This document shows positions 41,957 through 51,403 of a stretch of DNA of 64,000 nt, piece by piece. The stretch is from an uncultured Pelagibacteraceae bacterium. Lineage in GTDB: Bacteria; Pseudomonadota; Alphaproteobacteria; Pelagibacterales; Pelagibacteraceae. The stretch spans positions 62,001 to 126,000 of the forward strand of contig CACEXV010000003.1 of the NCBI GenBank assembly GCA_902563575.1. Reading direction: 5' to 3'. The position numbers were made by a program, and so were the translations under genes. Below the pieces are notes generated by a model. That model ran no database searches. It was not told the DNA's origin and saw only the letters and a program-made list of their open reading frames with translations. How positions within the stretch are numbered: position 1 is the first letter of the stretch; every line of letters begins with the position of its first letter.

Positions 41957-44628
41957 TAATTAAGCATATTACGTAGAACATATTGTAAAATTCCGCCATT
42001 CTTATAATATTCTATTTCATTTTCAGTATCTATTCTGCTGAGAACCTGTATTTTTTTTATCGTTCCATCTTTGTATTTTATTTCACACGTAACTTCGGCT
42101 CTTGGTTTAACTCCCTTTTCAATATCTACGACAGTAATTAATTCTGATCCAGTTATATTTAATTTTTTTCTATCAAAACCTTCTTTGAATTGAAGAGGTA
42201 AAACTCCCATACCAACCAGATTAGATCTGTGAATTCTCTCAAAACTTTCTGCTAATACAGCTTTTATGCCGATTAATTTTGTTCCTTTTGCTGCCCAATC
42301 TCTAGATGAGCCTGTTCCATATTCTTTACCTGCAACAACGACTAAATCATTCTTTCTTTTTTTATATTCCATTGCGGCCTCATAAACACTCATCACTTTA
42401 CCCTCAGGTTGAAGGGTTGTAAAACCGCCCTCTGTACCAGGTGCCATCTCATTTCTAATTTTAATATTGCCAAAAGTACCTCTCATCATTACCTCGTGGT
42501 TCCCTCTTCTTGCACCATAAGAATTAAAATCTTTTTGTTGAATTTGATGTTTCATAAAATAATCTCCTGTAGGACTATCTTTTTTAATACTTCCTGCAGG
42601 AGAGATGTGATCTGTAGTTATAGTATCTCCTAAAATTAAAAGTATTCTTGCATCTGTTATTGCTTTAAATCCCTCCGGTTTATCTGGTAAATTGTCAAAA
42701 AAAGGTGGTTTTTTAACATACGTAGAATTTTGCTCCCAGTTATATATATCGCTATCAACTGTATTAATTTCTCTCCATTCTTTTGGTCCCTTTGAAACAT
42801 TTGAATATCTTTTCTTAAACATTTCTGCATTCAATGACGTTAACATTAAATCCTCTATTTCCTTATTGCTTGGCCAAATATCTTTTAAATATACCTCTTT
42901 TCCATTTTTATCTTGACCTAAGGATGTTTTGTACAAATCAAAATTCATATTTCCTGCTAATGCATATGCAACAACTAAAGGTGGAGATGCTAAGTAATTT
43001 GCTTTGACGTCAGGATTAATTCTGCCCTCAAAATTTCTATTTCCAGATAAAACTGAAACAGCGTAGAGATTATTTTGGTTTATTGAGTCTGAAATATTTT
43101 TATTTAATGGACCTGAATTTCCAATACAAGTGGTACAGCCATATCCAACAAGGTTAAAACCTAATTTATCTAAATATTTATTTAATCCAGCCTTTTCCAA
43201 ATAATCGGTAACAACTTGAGAGCCTGGTGCTAAAGAAGTCTTAACCCATGGCTTAACTTTTAAACCTTTTTCAAAAGCTTTTTTTGCTAATAGGCCTGCT
43301 CCAATTAATACACTTGGATTTGAAGTATTAGTGCATGAAGTAATTGCGGCTATTACAATATCACCATCCTTAATATTAAAATCTTCACCTTCAACTTTAA
43401 CTTCAACAAATTTTGATCTTTTTGTATTTTCTTTATAAACTTTTGCGAAAGAGCTCGATGCCTCAGTTAATAGAACTTTGTCTTGAGGTCTTTTGGGACC
43501 AGAAATACTGGTTACTACTGAGCCAACATCAAGCATAACTTGATCAGAAAAAATCACATCGTCACTCGCCCAAAATCCTTGTTCTTTAGAATATTTTTCA
43601 ACCAAAGCAATTGTTTCCTCATCTCTTCCTGATAACTTTAAATATTTAAGTGTTTCATTATCTACTGGAAAAAAACCACATGTCGCTCCATACTCAGGAG
43701 CCATATTGGCTATTGTAGCTCTATCAGCAAGCGTTAAATTTTTTAATCCTTCCCCATAAAACTCTACAAATTTTCCTACTACTCCTTTTTTTCTTAACAT
43801 TTCAACTATTGTTAAAACTAAATCTGTAGCAGTTGTGCCCTCTTTTAATTTTCCTTTTAATTCAACTCCAACTACTTCTGGAATTAGCATTGAAATAGGT
43901 TGACCAAGCATTGCTGCCTCGGCTTCGATGCCGCCAACACCCCAACCAAGGACAGATAAACCATTAACCATTGTGGTATGACTATCAGTTCCAACTAATG
44001 TGTCTGGGTAAGCATATAAATCTTCTCCGCTCTTAGATGACCAAACTACTTTTGAGAGATATTCTAGGTTAACCTGATGACATATTCCAGTTCCAGGGGG
44101 AACAACCCGAAAATTGTTAAATGCTTTTTGCCCCCATTTTAAAAAAGAATATCTCTCACCATTTCTTGAGAATTCTCTTTCCACATTTTGGGCAAAAGAA
44201 TTACCTGATGCGTAATCATCTACCATTACTGAATGATCAATTACTAGATCAACTGTAGATAATGGATTTATTTTATCAGGATTTTTATTTTTATCTTTCA
44301 CTGCGTCTCTCATCGCTGCTAGGTCGGCCACTGCAGGTATACCTGTATAATCTTGCATCAAAACTCTTGCGGGCCTGTATGCAATTTCAGTAGTCGATGA
44401 TTTATTTTTAAGCCATTCTTTTATCGCTAAAATTTGTTTTTTATCTACCGTAATATTATCTTCAAACCTAAGAAGATTTTCTAATAATACTTTTAAAGAT
44501 TTTGGAAGTTTGGAAACACCCTCTAGCCCATTTTTTTCAGCAATATTTAAATTAAAAATTTTGTATTTTTTTCCTGAGGAATTAATTACGTCCAGAGATT
44601 TAAAAGAATTTTTGCTATTAAATTTCAT
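41956..44628 (-). CDS. acnA: Aconitate hydratase A
   Basis: An 890-residue single-chain aconitase/IRP-type enzyme. The 4Fe-4S cysteines are in [11 protein letters not shown] near 432 and [13 protein letters not shown] near 500. [17 protein letters not shown] near 207 and the swivel domain [18 protein letters not shown] near 785 are intact. It interconverts citrate and isocitrate in the TCA cycle. It is followed by prpD with a one-base overlap and preceded by a LysE-type exporter three bases upstream. Confidence 0.97.
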   Translation of the reverse strand: MKFNSKNSFKSLDVINSSGKKYKIFNLNIAEKNGLEGVSKLPKSLKVLLENLLRFEDNITVDKKQILAIKEWLKNKSSTTEIAYRPARVLMQDYTGIPAVADLAAMRDAVKDKNKNPDKINPLSTVDLVIDHSVMVDDYASGNSFAQNVEREFSRNGERYSFLKWGQKAFNNFRVVPPGTGICHQVNLEYLSKVVWSSKSGEDLYAYPDTLVGTDSHTTMVNGLSVLGWGVGGIEAEAAMLGQPISMLIPEVVGVELKGKLKEGTTATDLVLTIVEMLRKKGVVGKFVEFYGEGLKNLTLADRATIANMAPEYGATCGFFPVDNETLKYLKLSGRDEETIALVEKYSKEQGFWASDDVIFSDQVMLDVGSVVTSISGPKRPQDKVLLTEASSSFAKVYKENTKRSKFVEVKVEGEDFNIKDGDIVIAAITSCTNTSNPSVLIGAGLLAKKAFEKGLKVKPWVKTSLAPGSQVVTDYLEKAGLNKYLDKLGFNLVGYGCTTCIGNSGPLNKNISDSINQNNLYAVSVLSGNRNFEGRINPDVKANYLASPPLVVAYALAGNMNFDLYKTSLGQDKNGKEVYLKDIWPSNKEIEDLMLTSLNAEMFKKRYSNVSKGPKEWREINTVDSDIYNWEQNSTYVKKPPFFDNLPDKPEGFKAITDARILLILGDTITTDHISPAGSIKKDSPTGDYFMKHQIQQKDFNSYGARRGNHEVMMRGTFGNIKIRNEMAPGTEGGFTTLQPEGKVMSVYEAAMEYKKRKNDLVVVAGKEYGTGSSRDWAAKGTKLIGIKAVLAESFERIHRSNLVGMGVLPLQFKEGFDRKKLNITGSELITVVDIEKGVKPRAEVTCEIKYKDGTIKKIQVLSRIDTENEIEYYKNGGILQYVLRNMLN

Positions 44629-44631
44629 GCG

Positions 44632-45222
44632 CTATACATAAAACAAAATTACGCAAACGATAAGCAAAAAAGACATAGTATAATTAAAATTCTTGATAAA
44701 CCTGTCACTTGTGACAAATTTCCTTAGATATTTACCTAATAAACACCAAGAACTAATTGAAAAAACAGCCACAAAAAATCCAATCGTGGTCACTACAATA
44801 AAATCTCGCACATAGTTATTCTGGGCATCAATAAATGTGGAAACGACCGTCATTGAGACCACAACACTTTTTGGATTAATAAATTGAAACATAAACATAT
44901 CAAGAAATCTGATAGGTTTTTTTAAAGGATTATTTTTCTTAATATTGGAATACGCGATTTTATATGCAAGATAAATCAAAAATAAAGATCCTAAAATTTT
45001 TATAATAGTTTGTAAATAATTTATTTTTTGAAAAATTATTATTAGACCTAACTCCATCGAAACTAACAATGTCGTCCATCCAAAAATAACTCCAAGCATT
45101 AAAGGTATAGTTTTTTTAAAACCAAAATTAAAGCCAGAATAAGCCGCTGATATATTATTAGGACCAGGAGTAAATGCAGTCACAATTGCGAAAAGTATTA
45201 AAGTAAAAATTTGATTATACAT
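44632..45222 (-). CDS. LysE/RhtB family exporter
   Basis: A 196-residue protein with six hydrophobic helices. The AFTPGPNNISAAYSGFNFG stretch near 15-33 and the QFINPKSVVV turn near 113 are standard for LysE-type exporters of amino acids. The start overlaps the stop of the cytochrome c' gene by one base, and it ends three bases before acnA. Confidence 0.9.
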   Translation of the reverse strand: MYNQIFTLILFAIVTAFTPGPNNISAAYSGFNFGFKKTIPLMLGVIFGWTTLLVSMELGLIIIFQKINYLQTIIKILGSLFLIYLAYKIAYSNIKKNNPLKKPIRFLDMFMFQFINPKSVVVSMTVVSTFIDAQNNYVRDFIVVTTIGFFVAVFSISSWCLLGKYLRKFVTSDRFIKNFNYTMSFLLIVCVILFYV

Positions 45223-45671
45223 TAATGAGGAGCACGAAACCTGCTATGACAAGCTGAACAATTGCTCCACATTAATTTTTTTTGTACTGCTCTAAGATCT
45301 TCAGCAGTATCAATTGCTTCAGCTAATTTAATCATATCATCTGAAGCTTTCTTCATAAGATCATTAAATTCTTTTTTATTTTCCCAAATGCTTGGAAGTG
45401 CCTCAGTTTTGAATCCCTCTTTGGTATTTTCAGGAAAATAGTCTAATAGTTTTGTATAGTTTTTTGAAATTTTTTCCATAAGTGGTTTGGCTTCATCTAT
45501 CTTTCCTGACTTAAGTAAAATAGATATTCTTTTAGCGTTCTGATAATTTTCGCTAAACATAGCTTTTCTACCTTTAATAATTTCCTCTACAGTTTGAGCA
45601 TTGGCAGAAAAAGGAAAGGTTAAAGAAAAAATAATAATAAGTGTTTTTATTATTTTTACCTTTTGTATCAT
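45222..45671 (-). CDS. Cytochrome c' (class II c-type)
   Basis: A 149-residue exported cytochrome. A signal peptide (1-25, ending SANA-Q) is followed by a four-helix bundle, and the heme-binding CSACH lies at C138-C141-H142, near the C-terminus as in cytochromes c'. Class II members bind NO or scavenge it, or transfer electrons. The gene is one of three neighbours handling heme or metal (DUF411 and b561 are adjacent). Confidence 0.9.
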   Translation of the reverse strand: MIQKVKIIKTLIIIFSLTFPFSANAQTVEEIIKGRKAMFSENYQNAKRISILLKSGKIDEAKPLMEKISKNYTKLLDYFPENTKEGFKTEALPSIWENKKEFNDLMKKASDDMIKLAEAIDTAEDLRAVQKKLMWSNCSACHSRFRAPH

Positions 45672-45676
45672 AAAAT

Positions 45677-46159
45677 TTATATTGTCATGAATACGGATGA
45701 TTTCCCATCTTTAAGTTGATAAATAACATAAGGCTCATCTTTATCACCTGGCATTCCTGGTGTGCCAATCGGCATTCCAGGTAAAGCTATACCATCAATA
45801 TCAGGTTGATCTTTTAATAATTTATTTACCGCTTCAAACGGGACATGTCCTTCAATAAAATATTTACCCAAAATAGTAGTATGACAAGATTGCATTTCTA
45901 CCGGAATATTATATTTTTGTTTTATTGAATGAAGGCTTCTCATATCTGTTTGTTTTACTTTAAATTTTTCTTCTTCTAAAAATAAAACATAGCCATAGCA
46001 ACATCCGCATGAGGGAGTCTTAAAAACTTCAACTATTTGTTTATTGTTGATGTTAGCTAAAACGTTTTTTTTATCTGTGACAAAATTAAAGATATAAAAA
46101 ACAGAGAATAATACTACTGTAAAAATTGTTAGTTTGGTTAAAGTGTTTTTATATGGCAT
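45677..46159 (-). CDS. DUF411 metal-binding protein
   Basis: A 160-residue protein with an N-terminal membrane anchor or signal (about 8-25). The core has TPSCGCCYGYV near 48-58, MQSCHTTILGKYFIEGHVP near 92-110 and GIALPGMPIGTPGMPG near 127-142. DUF411 proteins bind copper or other soft metals in the periplasm, often with oxidase or copper genes. It lies five bases upstream of cytochrome c' and is divergent from the cytochrome b561 gene. Confidence 0.9.
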   Translation of the reverse strand: MPYKNTLTKLTIFTVVLFSVFYIFNFVTDKKNVLANINNKQIVEVFKTPSCGCCYGYVLFLEEEKFKVKQTDMRSLHSIKQKYNIPVEMQSCHTTILGKYFIEGHVPFEAVNKLLKDQPDIDGIALPGMPIGTPGMPGDKDEPYVIYQLKDGKSSVFMTI

Positions 46160-46177
46160 TATTAACTATAAATAATT

Positions 46178-46708
46178 ATGAAATTATTTAACAGTCATTT
46201 TGAGTACGGGCTATTGGCCAAATTGTTCCACTGGCTAACATTTATTGTTTTAATAGCCCAGATTCCCTTTGGGTTTTATTTAGTAGGGCTTGAATTTTCT
46301 GACGAAAGGATTGAGCTTGAAAATATTCATATTCTAGTAGGAATAACTGTTTTCTATCTAACATTGTTTAGACTAATTTGGAAATTTTTTAACCCTAGTC
46401 CATCTGAAACTAAAAGTTTATTTAAAGGACAAGTCTTTATTGGAAAGGCTAACCATTTTTTACTTTATTTAAGTATTTTTACAATAACTATTTCTGGAAT
46501 TCTCAAGAAACTTTACATGGGAGAAACGCTTAATTTTATTTTTTTTAAATATGGATTTGAAAAAGATAATTTCGTTTTAGCGGATGCTTATTACCAAGTT
46601 CACATTTATGCTAATTACTTATTATTAGCGCTTGTAAGTCTGCATATACTTGCAGTAATTGTCCATCATTTTGTTTTTAAAGATAAAATTTTAAGAAAAA
46701 TTTTATAA
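46178..46708 (+). CDS. Cytochrome b561 family protein
   Basis: A 176-residue four-helix di-heme protein. Probable heme histidines are in AKLFHWLTF near 15, ENIHILVGI near 49, NHFLLYL near 92 and QVHIYANYLLLAL with SLHILAVIVHHFV near 144-166. It moves electrons across the inner membrane, for example from ubiquinol to a periplasmic acceptor such as the adjacent cytochrome c' (inference). The start lies 18 bases from the divergent DUF411 gene. Confidence 0.9.
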   Translation: MKLFNSHFEYGLLAKLFHWLTFIVLIAQIPFGFYLVGLEFSDERIELENIHILVGITVFYLTLFRLIWKFFNPSPSETKSLFKGQVFIGKANHFLLYLSIFTITISGILKKLYMGETLNFIFFKYGFEKDNFVLADAYYQVHIYANYLLLALVSLHILAVIVHHFVFKDKILRKIL

Positions 46709-46709
46709 C

Positions 46710-47045
46710 TTAAAATAATTTTACGAAAAATTTATGTATAAAATAAGCTAGAATTAATAATAATAATCCTGAAGAATAAATAATCCAAAAATTCATATTT
46801 AATTGTTTTGCAAAGAAAAAAGGTAGAAAGAAAAAATAACTGAGCGGGACTGCAATTAATATGCTTTTAGCGTACATTATAGTTTTTTCGGTATCGTTAT
46901 GCTCATAATACGAAAATACTATTGCAATTAATGATGCGATAGGAAGAGCAATAATGAAACCTGCTAATTTTGGATATTGTCCAGCTAACCAACTTGAAAA
47001 TGCAATTATCAAGCCTGCGGCTATTGTTTTTAAAACAAAAATCAT
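46710..47045 (-). CDS. DUF3147-like small membrane protein
   Basis: About 111 residues with four hydrophobic segments. GLIIAFSSWLAGQYPKLAGFI near 12-32 resembles DUF3147. Function unknown. The ATG at 47045 lies two bases past the csaA stop; a TTG three codons earlier would overlap csaA. It is convergent with cytochrome b561. Confidence 0.75.
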   Translation of the reverse strand: MIFVLKTIAAGLIIAFSSWLAGQYPKLAGFIIALPIASLIAIVFSYYEHNDTEKTIMYAKSILIAVPLSYFFFLPFFFAKQLNMNFWIIYSSGLLLLILAYFIHKFFVKLF

Positions 47046-47046
47046 A

Positions 47047-47382
47047 TCAAGCAATATCTAAACCATTTTCTGTTTTTTGAGAAGGGTGAACCAAAACAAC
47101 TTTTCCATCTTTTTCAATCGCTCCTAGAATTAGCACTTCAGAAGTGATACCGGCAATATTTTTTGATGGAAAATTACAAACACCAATTACCTGTTTTCCA
47201 ATTAAATTAGTGGAATTGTAATAATGAGTTATTTGAGCTGAGGATTGTTTGATGCCGATTTCTCCACCAAAATCTACCTTTACGATTAGAGAGGGTTTTC
47301 TCGCTTTTTCATTCTTTTTTACTTCTAAAACAGTACCAACTTTTATTAAAACTTTTTTAAAATCATCGTATGTAATTTCCAT
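47047..47382 (-). CDS. csaA: CsaA-type tRNA-binding-domain protein
   Basis: A 111-residue OB-fold protein matching the C-terminal domain of methionyl-tRNA synthetase and CsaA (KVGTVLEVKKNEKARKPSL near 13-31, IGVCNFPSKNIAGITSEVLILG near 66-87). CsaA has chaperone or protein-export activity and binds tRNA-like substrates. It has no catalytic motif. It follows the livK terminator and precedes the DUF3147-like gene in a two-gene unit. Confidence 0.9.
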   Translation of the reverse strand: MEITYDDFKKVLIKVGTVLEVKKNEKARKPSLIVKVDFGGEIGIKQSSAQITHYYNSTNLIGKQVIGVCNFPSKNIAGITSEVLILGAIEKDGKVVLVHPSQKTENGLDIA

Positions 47383-47403
47383 AAATTTCCTTTGTAAATA
47401 AAA

Positions 47404-47425
47404 AAAGGGGGCGTAAGCCCCCTTT
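47404..47425 (-). terminator. Intrinsic terminator after livK (copy 1)
   Basis: AAAGGGGGC pairs with GCCCCCTTT around GTAA, and a run of six T follows on the minus strand. It ends the branched-chain/amide transporter operon, 22 bases past livK. Confidence 0.93.
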
Positions 47426-47446
47426 CAAATTAATTAAGATACTAAA

Positions 47447-48550
47447 TTAAAGTTGTTTATAGTTACCTTTGCTCCACTCATAAAATACGTAACCTGGCAA
47501 ACTTACATCTCCTTTTTTATCAAAACTTAAAGTACCAAGCACTGTATCGAATTTCGATTTTTGCATTACTTTTAATACTTTTTTAGGATCTGTAGACTTT
47601 GCTTTTGTTGCAGCTTGTTCAAAAACTTGTAGCGCTGCATATGAGTAAAGAACATAACCTTCTGGCTCAATACCAGCAGCTTTAAATTCTTTAACAAGTG
47701 GTCCTGCTTTTGGATTATTTCTAGGATCTGGAGAGAATGTCATAAGTGTTCCTTCGCCAGCATCCCCTGTAATATCCCAGTACTCCGCAGTTACTAATGC
47801 ATCACCGCTTATCAATTTGGTTTTCATACCTTGATCTCTCATCTGTCTAACTATTAGACCGCCCTCTGTGTGATAACCACCAAGATATACGGCATCAATA
47901 TTATTAGATTTTAATTTTGAGACTAAAGCAGAGTAATCTTTTTCACCTGCTGTGTATGCTTCATACATAGCTTCTTTAAGACCAGCTTTGTTCATATTAG
48001 ATTTTGTTGCATCGGCTAATCCTTTACCGTAAGCAGTTTTATCGTGAAGAATTGCAACTTTTTTGCCTTTATAATTTTTAGCTAAAAATTTACCAGCAAC
48101 TTCTCCTTGCTGATCATCTCTTCCGCAAACTCTAAATGAATACTTGCCACCTTTATCTGTGTATGCAGGATTTGTTGAAGCAGGAGTAACCTGAATTATT
48201 CCCTCTTCATTATAAACTGCAGACGCTGGTATAGATGAACCTGAGCAAAAATGACCTGCAACATAAGATACTCCTTGACCTGCAAATTTATTTGCTACTG
48301 CAACAGCTTGTTTTGGATCACAAGCGTCGTCACCAATTACTAATTTTACCTTCTCACCATTAATTCCACCTTTTTTATTAACGTGCTTAGTCCACATTTC
48401 AGCACCAGCTTTTAACTGAGCACCAAAAGAAGCGTACTGCCCTGACATTGGACCAGCAGATGCAACCACTATTTCAGCCTTTGCTGATACTGTTGCTAGC
48501 ATTAATAAACCAGCTGTTAATGATAGAATTTTTCTAAAAGTTCCTAACAT
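47447..48550 (-). CDS. livK: Branched-chain/amide ABC transporter substrate-binding protein, copy 1
   Basis: A 367-residue periplasmic protein with a signal peptide (about 1-25, ending AKA). LivK hallmarks are VVASAGPMSGQYASFGAQLKAG near 28-49 and FRVCGRDDQQGEVAGKFLAK near 138-157. It binds hydrophobic or amide-type amino acids for the Liv permease. A good ribosome site (AGAGAGGATAAAACATG context) precedes it. The gene has its own terminator; the permease genes follow on the other side of the livF stop, 74 bases away. Confidence 0.95.
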   Translation of the reverse strand: MLGTFRKILSLTAGLLMLATVSAKAEIVVASAGPMSGQYASFGAQLKAGAEMWTKHVNKKGGINGEKVKLVIGDDACDPKQAVAVANKFAGQGVSYVAGHFCSGSSIPASAVYNEEGIIQVTPASTNPAYTDKGGKYSFRVCGRDDQQGEVAGKFLAKNYKGKKVAILHDKTAYGKGLADATKSNMNKAGLKEAMYEAYTAGEKDYSALVSKLKSNNIDAVYLGGYHTEGGLIVRQMRDQGMKTKLISGDALVTAEYWDITGDAGEGTLMTFSPDPRNNPKAGPLVKEFKAAGIEPEGYVLYSYAALQVFEQAATKAKSTDPKKVLKVMQKSKFDTVLGTLSFDKKGDVSLPGYVFYEWSKGNYKQL

Positions 48551-48624
48551 GTTTTATCCTCTCTTGTTAATTTATTAGTTAAGCATTCAACACTTTTAAT
48601 AGGATCTTGTAAATATCTAAAAAA

Positions 48625-49344
48625 TTAATTTTTTGCCCCACCCTCAAGGTATGCAGCTTGAATATCCTTGTTTTTTAGTAGCTCTTTACCTGGCCCCCTT
48701 ATTGTAACCTTTCCATTCACTAACACATAAGCCCTATCAGCTAACTCAAGAGCTTTTTTTGCATTTTGTTCTACCAGAAAAATTGTTACATTTTTTTCTT
48801 TATTAATATTTTTAATAGACGAGAAAATTTGATTTACCAATTTAGGTGCTATTCCTAAAGACGGTTCATCTAAAAGTAAAACTTTTGGCTTACTCATTAG
48901 CGCTCTACCAATAGCAAGCATTTGCTGCTCTCCTCCAGATAATGTTCCACCTCTTTGGGTTTTTCTACTAGCTAACACAGGGAATAAATCATAAACCTCT
49001 TTTATATCTGTCTCAAAATGCTTGCCTTGTTCATTTATATAAGCGCCTAATCTTAAATTCTCTTCAACAGTTAATCTAGAAAAAATTCTTCTTCCTTCAG
49101 GCACTTGACAAATTCCAAGGTTGACAATTTTATGTGGCTCTTTTTTTTCTATTCTTTCACCATTAAAAATTATTTGTCCATTTTTAGCTTTATTAACTCC
49201 GCTAATAGTCATTAACAACGTAGACTTACCGGCGCCATTCGAGCCAATTAAAGATACTATTTCTCCATCATGAATATCTATATCAACTCCTCTAAGAGCT
49301 TGTATTTTGCCATAGAAGGTTTCTACATTTGAAATTTTAAGCAT
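48625..49344 (-). CDS. livF: Liv-type ABC transporter ATPase LivF, copy 1
   Basis: A 239-residue ATPase: Walker A GSNGAGKS near 33-40, signature LSGGEQQMLAIGRALM near 135-150 and Walker B VLLLDEPSLGIAPK near 155-168. The small size and lack of a C-terminal extension fit LivF. It powers uptake with LivG. Its start is at the stop of livG (one-base overlap). Confidence 0.95.
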   Translation of the reverse strand: MLKISNVETFYGKIQALRGVDIDIHDGEIVSLIGSNGAGKSTLLMTISGVNKAKNGQIIFNGERIEKKEPHKIVNLGICQVPEGRRIFSRLTVEENLRLGAYINEQGKHFETDIKEVYDLFPVLASRKTQRGGTLSGGEQQMLAIGRALMSKPKVLLLDEPSLGIAPKLVNQIFSSIKNINKEKNVTIFLVEQNAKKALELADRAYVLVNGKVTIRGPGKELLKNKDIQAAYLEGGAKN

Positions 49345-50135
49345 TATTCATCCACTCCCAGGTAAGCTTCTATAACTTCTTTGCTTTTTTTTGTTTGATC
49401 TGCAGTGCCTTCAAATATTTTTTTTCCATAGTTCAATACAACAACATGATCCGAGATACCCATTACTACACTCATGTCGTGCTCAATTAATAAAATACCA
49501 GTTTTTTTTTCATTTTTTATAAATTTTAAAAGCTTATTTAGATCTGCAGACTCTTTCGGGTTCAATCCAGCTGCAGGTTCATCTAGGCATAACAGTTTAG
49601 GCTCTATACACATCGCTCTTACAATTTCTAATTTTCGTTGATCTCCATAAGGCAAGTCGCCAGCATTATCGTCAGCTCTGTGCGTTAATCCTATAATATC
49701 TAACCAATACTTAGATTTATCGACTGCTTTCTGTTCTTTTTCTTTATAAGATTTTAAATTTAATAAGCCGTAGAGTGAGTATCCTGATGCGATCATTAAC
49801 TGATTATGTTGTGCAACTAATAGATTTTCTAATACCGACATTGCAGGAAACAGTCTGATATTTTGAAAAGTTCTAGCCACTTTCGCAACGTGTGCAATCT
49901 TAAAATCTGTATACTTTCTTAAAGAAACTTTATGATCAAGTTGGTGTAAATACATTTGGCCAGTAGTTGGTTTGTAAAAACCAGTCAAACAATTAAATAC
50001 GGTTGTTTTTCCCGCCCCGTTTGGACCAATGATAGAGGTTATTTGATTATTTTTTGCATGAAAACTTAAATCATCTATAGCTGTAAGACCTCCAAATTTC
50101 ATAGTTAAGTTTTCAACTGACAATAGCTCACTCAT
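49344..50135 (-). CDS. livG: Liv-type ABC transporter ATPase LivG, copy 1
   Basis: A 263-residue ATPase: Walker A GPNGAGKT near 37-44, signature region DLPYGDQRKLEIVRAM near 156-171 and Walker B LLCLDEPAAGLNPKES near 177-192. Its Q-loop and AARTFQNIRLF region are typical of LivG. It overlaps livM by four bases and livF by one. Confidence 0.95.
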   Translation of the reverse strand: MSELLSVENLTMKFGGLTAIDDLSFHAKNNQITSIIGPNGAGKTTVFNCLTGFYKPTTGQMYLHQLDHKVSLRKYTDFKIAHVAKVARTFQNIRLFPAMSVLENLLVAQHNQLMIASGYSLYGLLNLKSYKEKEQKAVDKSKYWLDIIGLTHRADDNAGDLPYGDQRKLEIVRAMCIEPKLLCLDEPAAGLNPKESADLNKLLKFIKNEKKTGILLIEHDMSVVMGISDHVVVLNYGKKIFEGTADQTKKSKEVIEAYLGVDE

Positions 50136-51403
50136 TTTTTGTCTCCATGCATTAGAATAGTCGGTTTTCTATTTGCTAGAATTCCTTTTGGTTTAAAAAC
50201 CATGATTAAAACCATTGCCCCTCCAAAAGCGATCATTCTATATTGTTCTAAGTCTCTAAAAATTTCTGTTATCCCTATTAAAAAAATTGAAGCAAGAACT
50301 ACTCCTGTTTGAGAACCCATTCCACCAAGAACAACAATTGCGACTATGATTGCTGACTCAATAAATGTAAAACTTTCTGGACTAATAAAAGCCTGTCTTG
50401 TAGCAAAAAAAGACCCAGCAAAACCACCAAACATTGCCCCAATAGCAAAAGCTGTAAGTTTTGTGTTCGTTGGATTTACCCCTAAAGACTTACATGCAAT
50501 TTCATCCTCCCTCAGAGCTTCCCATGCTCGACCAACTGGAAGTTTTCTTATTTTTAAAGTGAAGTAATTAGTGATTAACGCTAGAACTAAAATTAGATAA
50601 TATAAAAATATTATTCTATGCATAGTGGAATATTCCAATCCGAAAAAAGTATGAAAACTGAATTCCCCTTCGTCTGGTGATCTTTTAAAAGGTAGGCCAA
50701 AAAATGAGGGTCTCGGAATACCTGTAATTCCATCTGGACCATTCGTTACTTCATACCAATTAATTAAGATTATTCTTATGATTTCACCAAATCCTAATGT
50801 AACGATCGCTAGATAATCTCCTCTTAATCTCAATACTGGAAATCCAAGCAAAATTCCAAAGAACGCAGCGAATATTCCGGCTAAAGGCAAACAGATCCAA
50901 AAAGACCATCCGAAAGTAGTCGCTATAAGAGCGTATGAATAAGCTCCAACAGCGTAAAAAGCGACATATCCGAGATCAAGTAGACCTGCTAAACCAACTA
51001 CAATATTTAAGCCCCATCCTAACATAATGTAAGTTAAAATCATGATAGCTACATCCATGAAGTATCTATCAGTGAATGGCAGGAATGGAAAAACTACAGC
51101 AAATAAAATTCCGGTAATTGCAAAATGTTTAGCTTTATCCTCTGTAATACTAGAAAGTTTCGAGTTAAAAACGGATATAAATTTAAACTCGGTCCTTCTA
51201 AAAGAATTTATATTAATTAAAAACCTTCCGAAGATACACAAACCTACTAGTAAAAAAACTATACCCCATTGGGGTGTTATAAACAGTCCCTCTCCTTTTG
51301 ATGCAGTACGAAGCCCAACTATTGGTCCAAATAAAGCTAAAGCTATTAAACCTGTAAATAAACTGTCTTTAAATGATTTAATTATATCTTGTTTGTCCAT
51401 CAA
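50132..51403 (-). CDS. livM: Liv-type ABC transporter permease LivM, copy 1
   Basis: A 423-residue permease, longer than LivH as usual, with an N-terminal extra segment (about 1-95) and eight or nine helices. YIMLGWGLNIVVGLAGLLDLGYVAFYAVGAYSYAL near 126-160 contains the EAA-like coupling region, and RLRGDYLAIVTLGFGEIIR near 195-213 is conserved. It forms the membrane channel with LivH. It overlaps both neighbours by four bases. Confidence 0.94.
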   Translation of the reverse strand: MMDKQDIIKSFKDSLFTGLIALALFGPIVGLRTASKGEGLFITPQWGIVFLLVGLCIFGRFLININSFRRTEFKFISVFNSKLSSITEDKAKHFAITGILFAVVFPFLPFTDRYFMDVAIMILTYIMLGWGLNIVVGLAGLLDLGYVAFYAVGAYSYALIATTFGWSFWICLPLAGIFAAFFGILLGFPVLRLRGDYLAIVTLGFGEIIRIILINWYEVTNGPDGITGIPRPSFFGLPFKRSPDEGEFSFHTFFGLEYSTMHRIIFLYYLILVLALITNYFTLKIRKLPVGRAWEALREDEIACKSLGVNPTNTKLTAFAIGAMFGGFAGSFFATRQAFISPESFTFIESAIIVAIVVLGGMGSQTGVVLASIFLIGITEIFRDLEQYRMIAFGGAMVLIMVFKPKGILANRKPTILMHGDKK

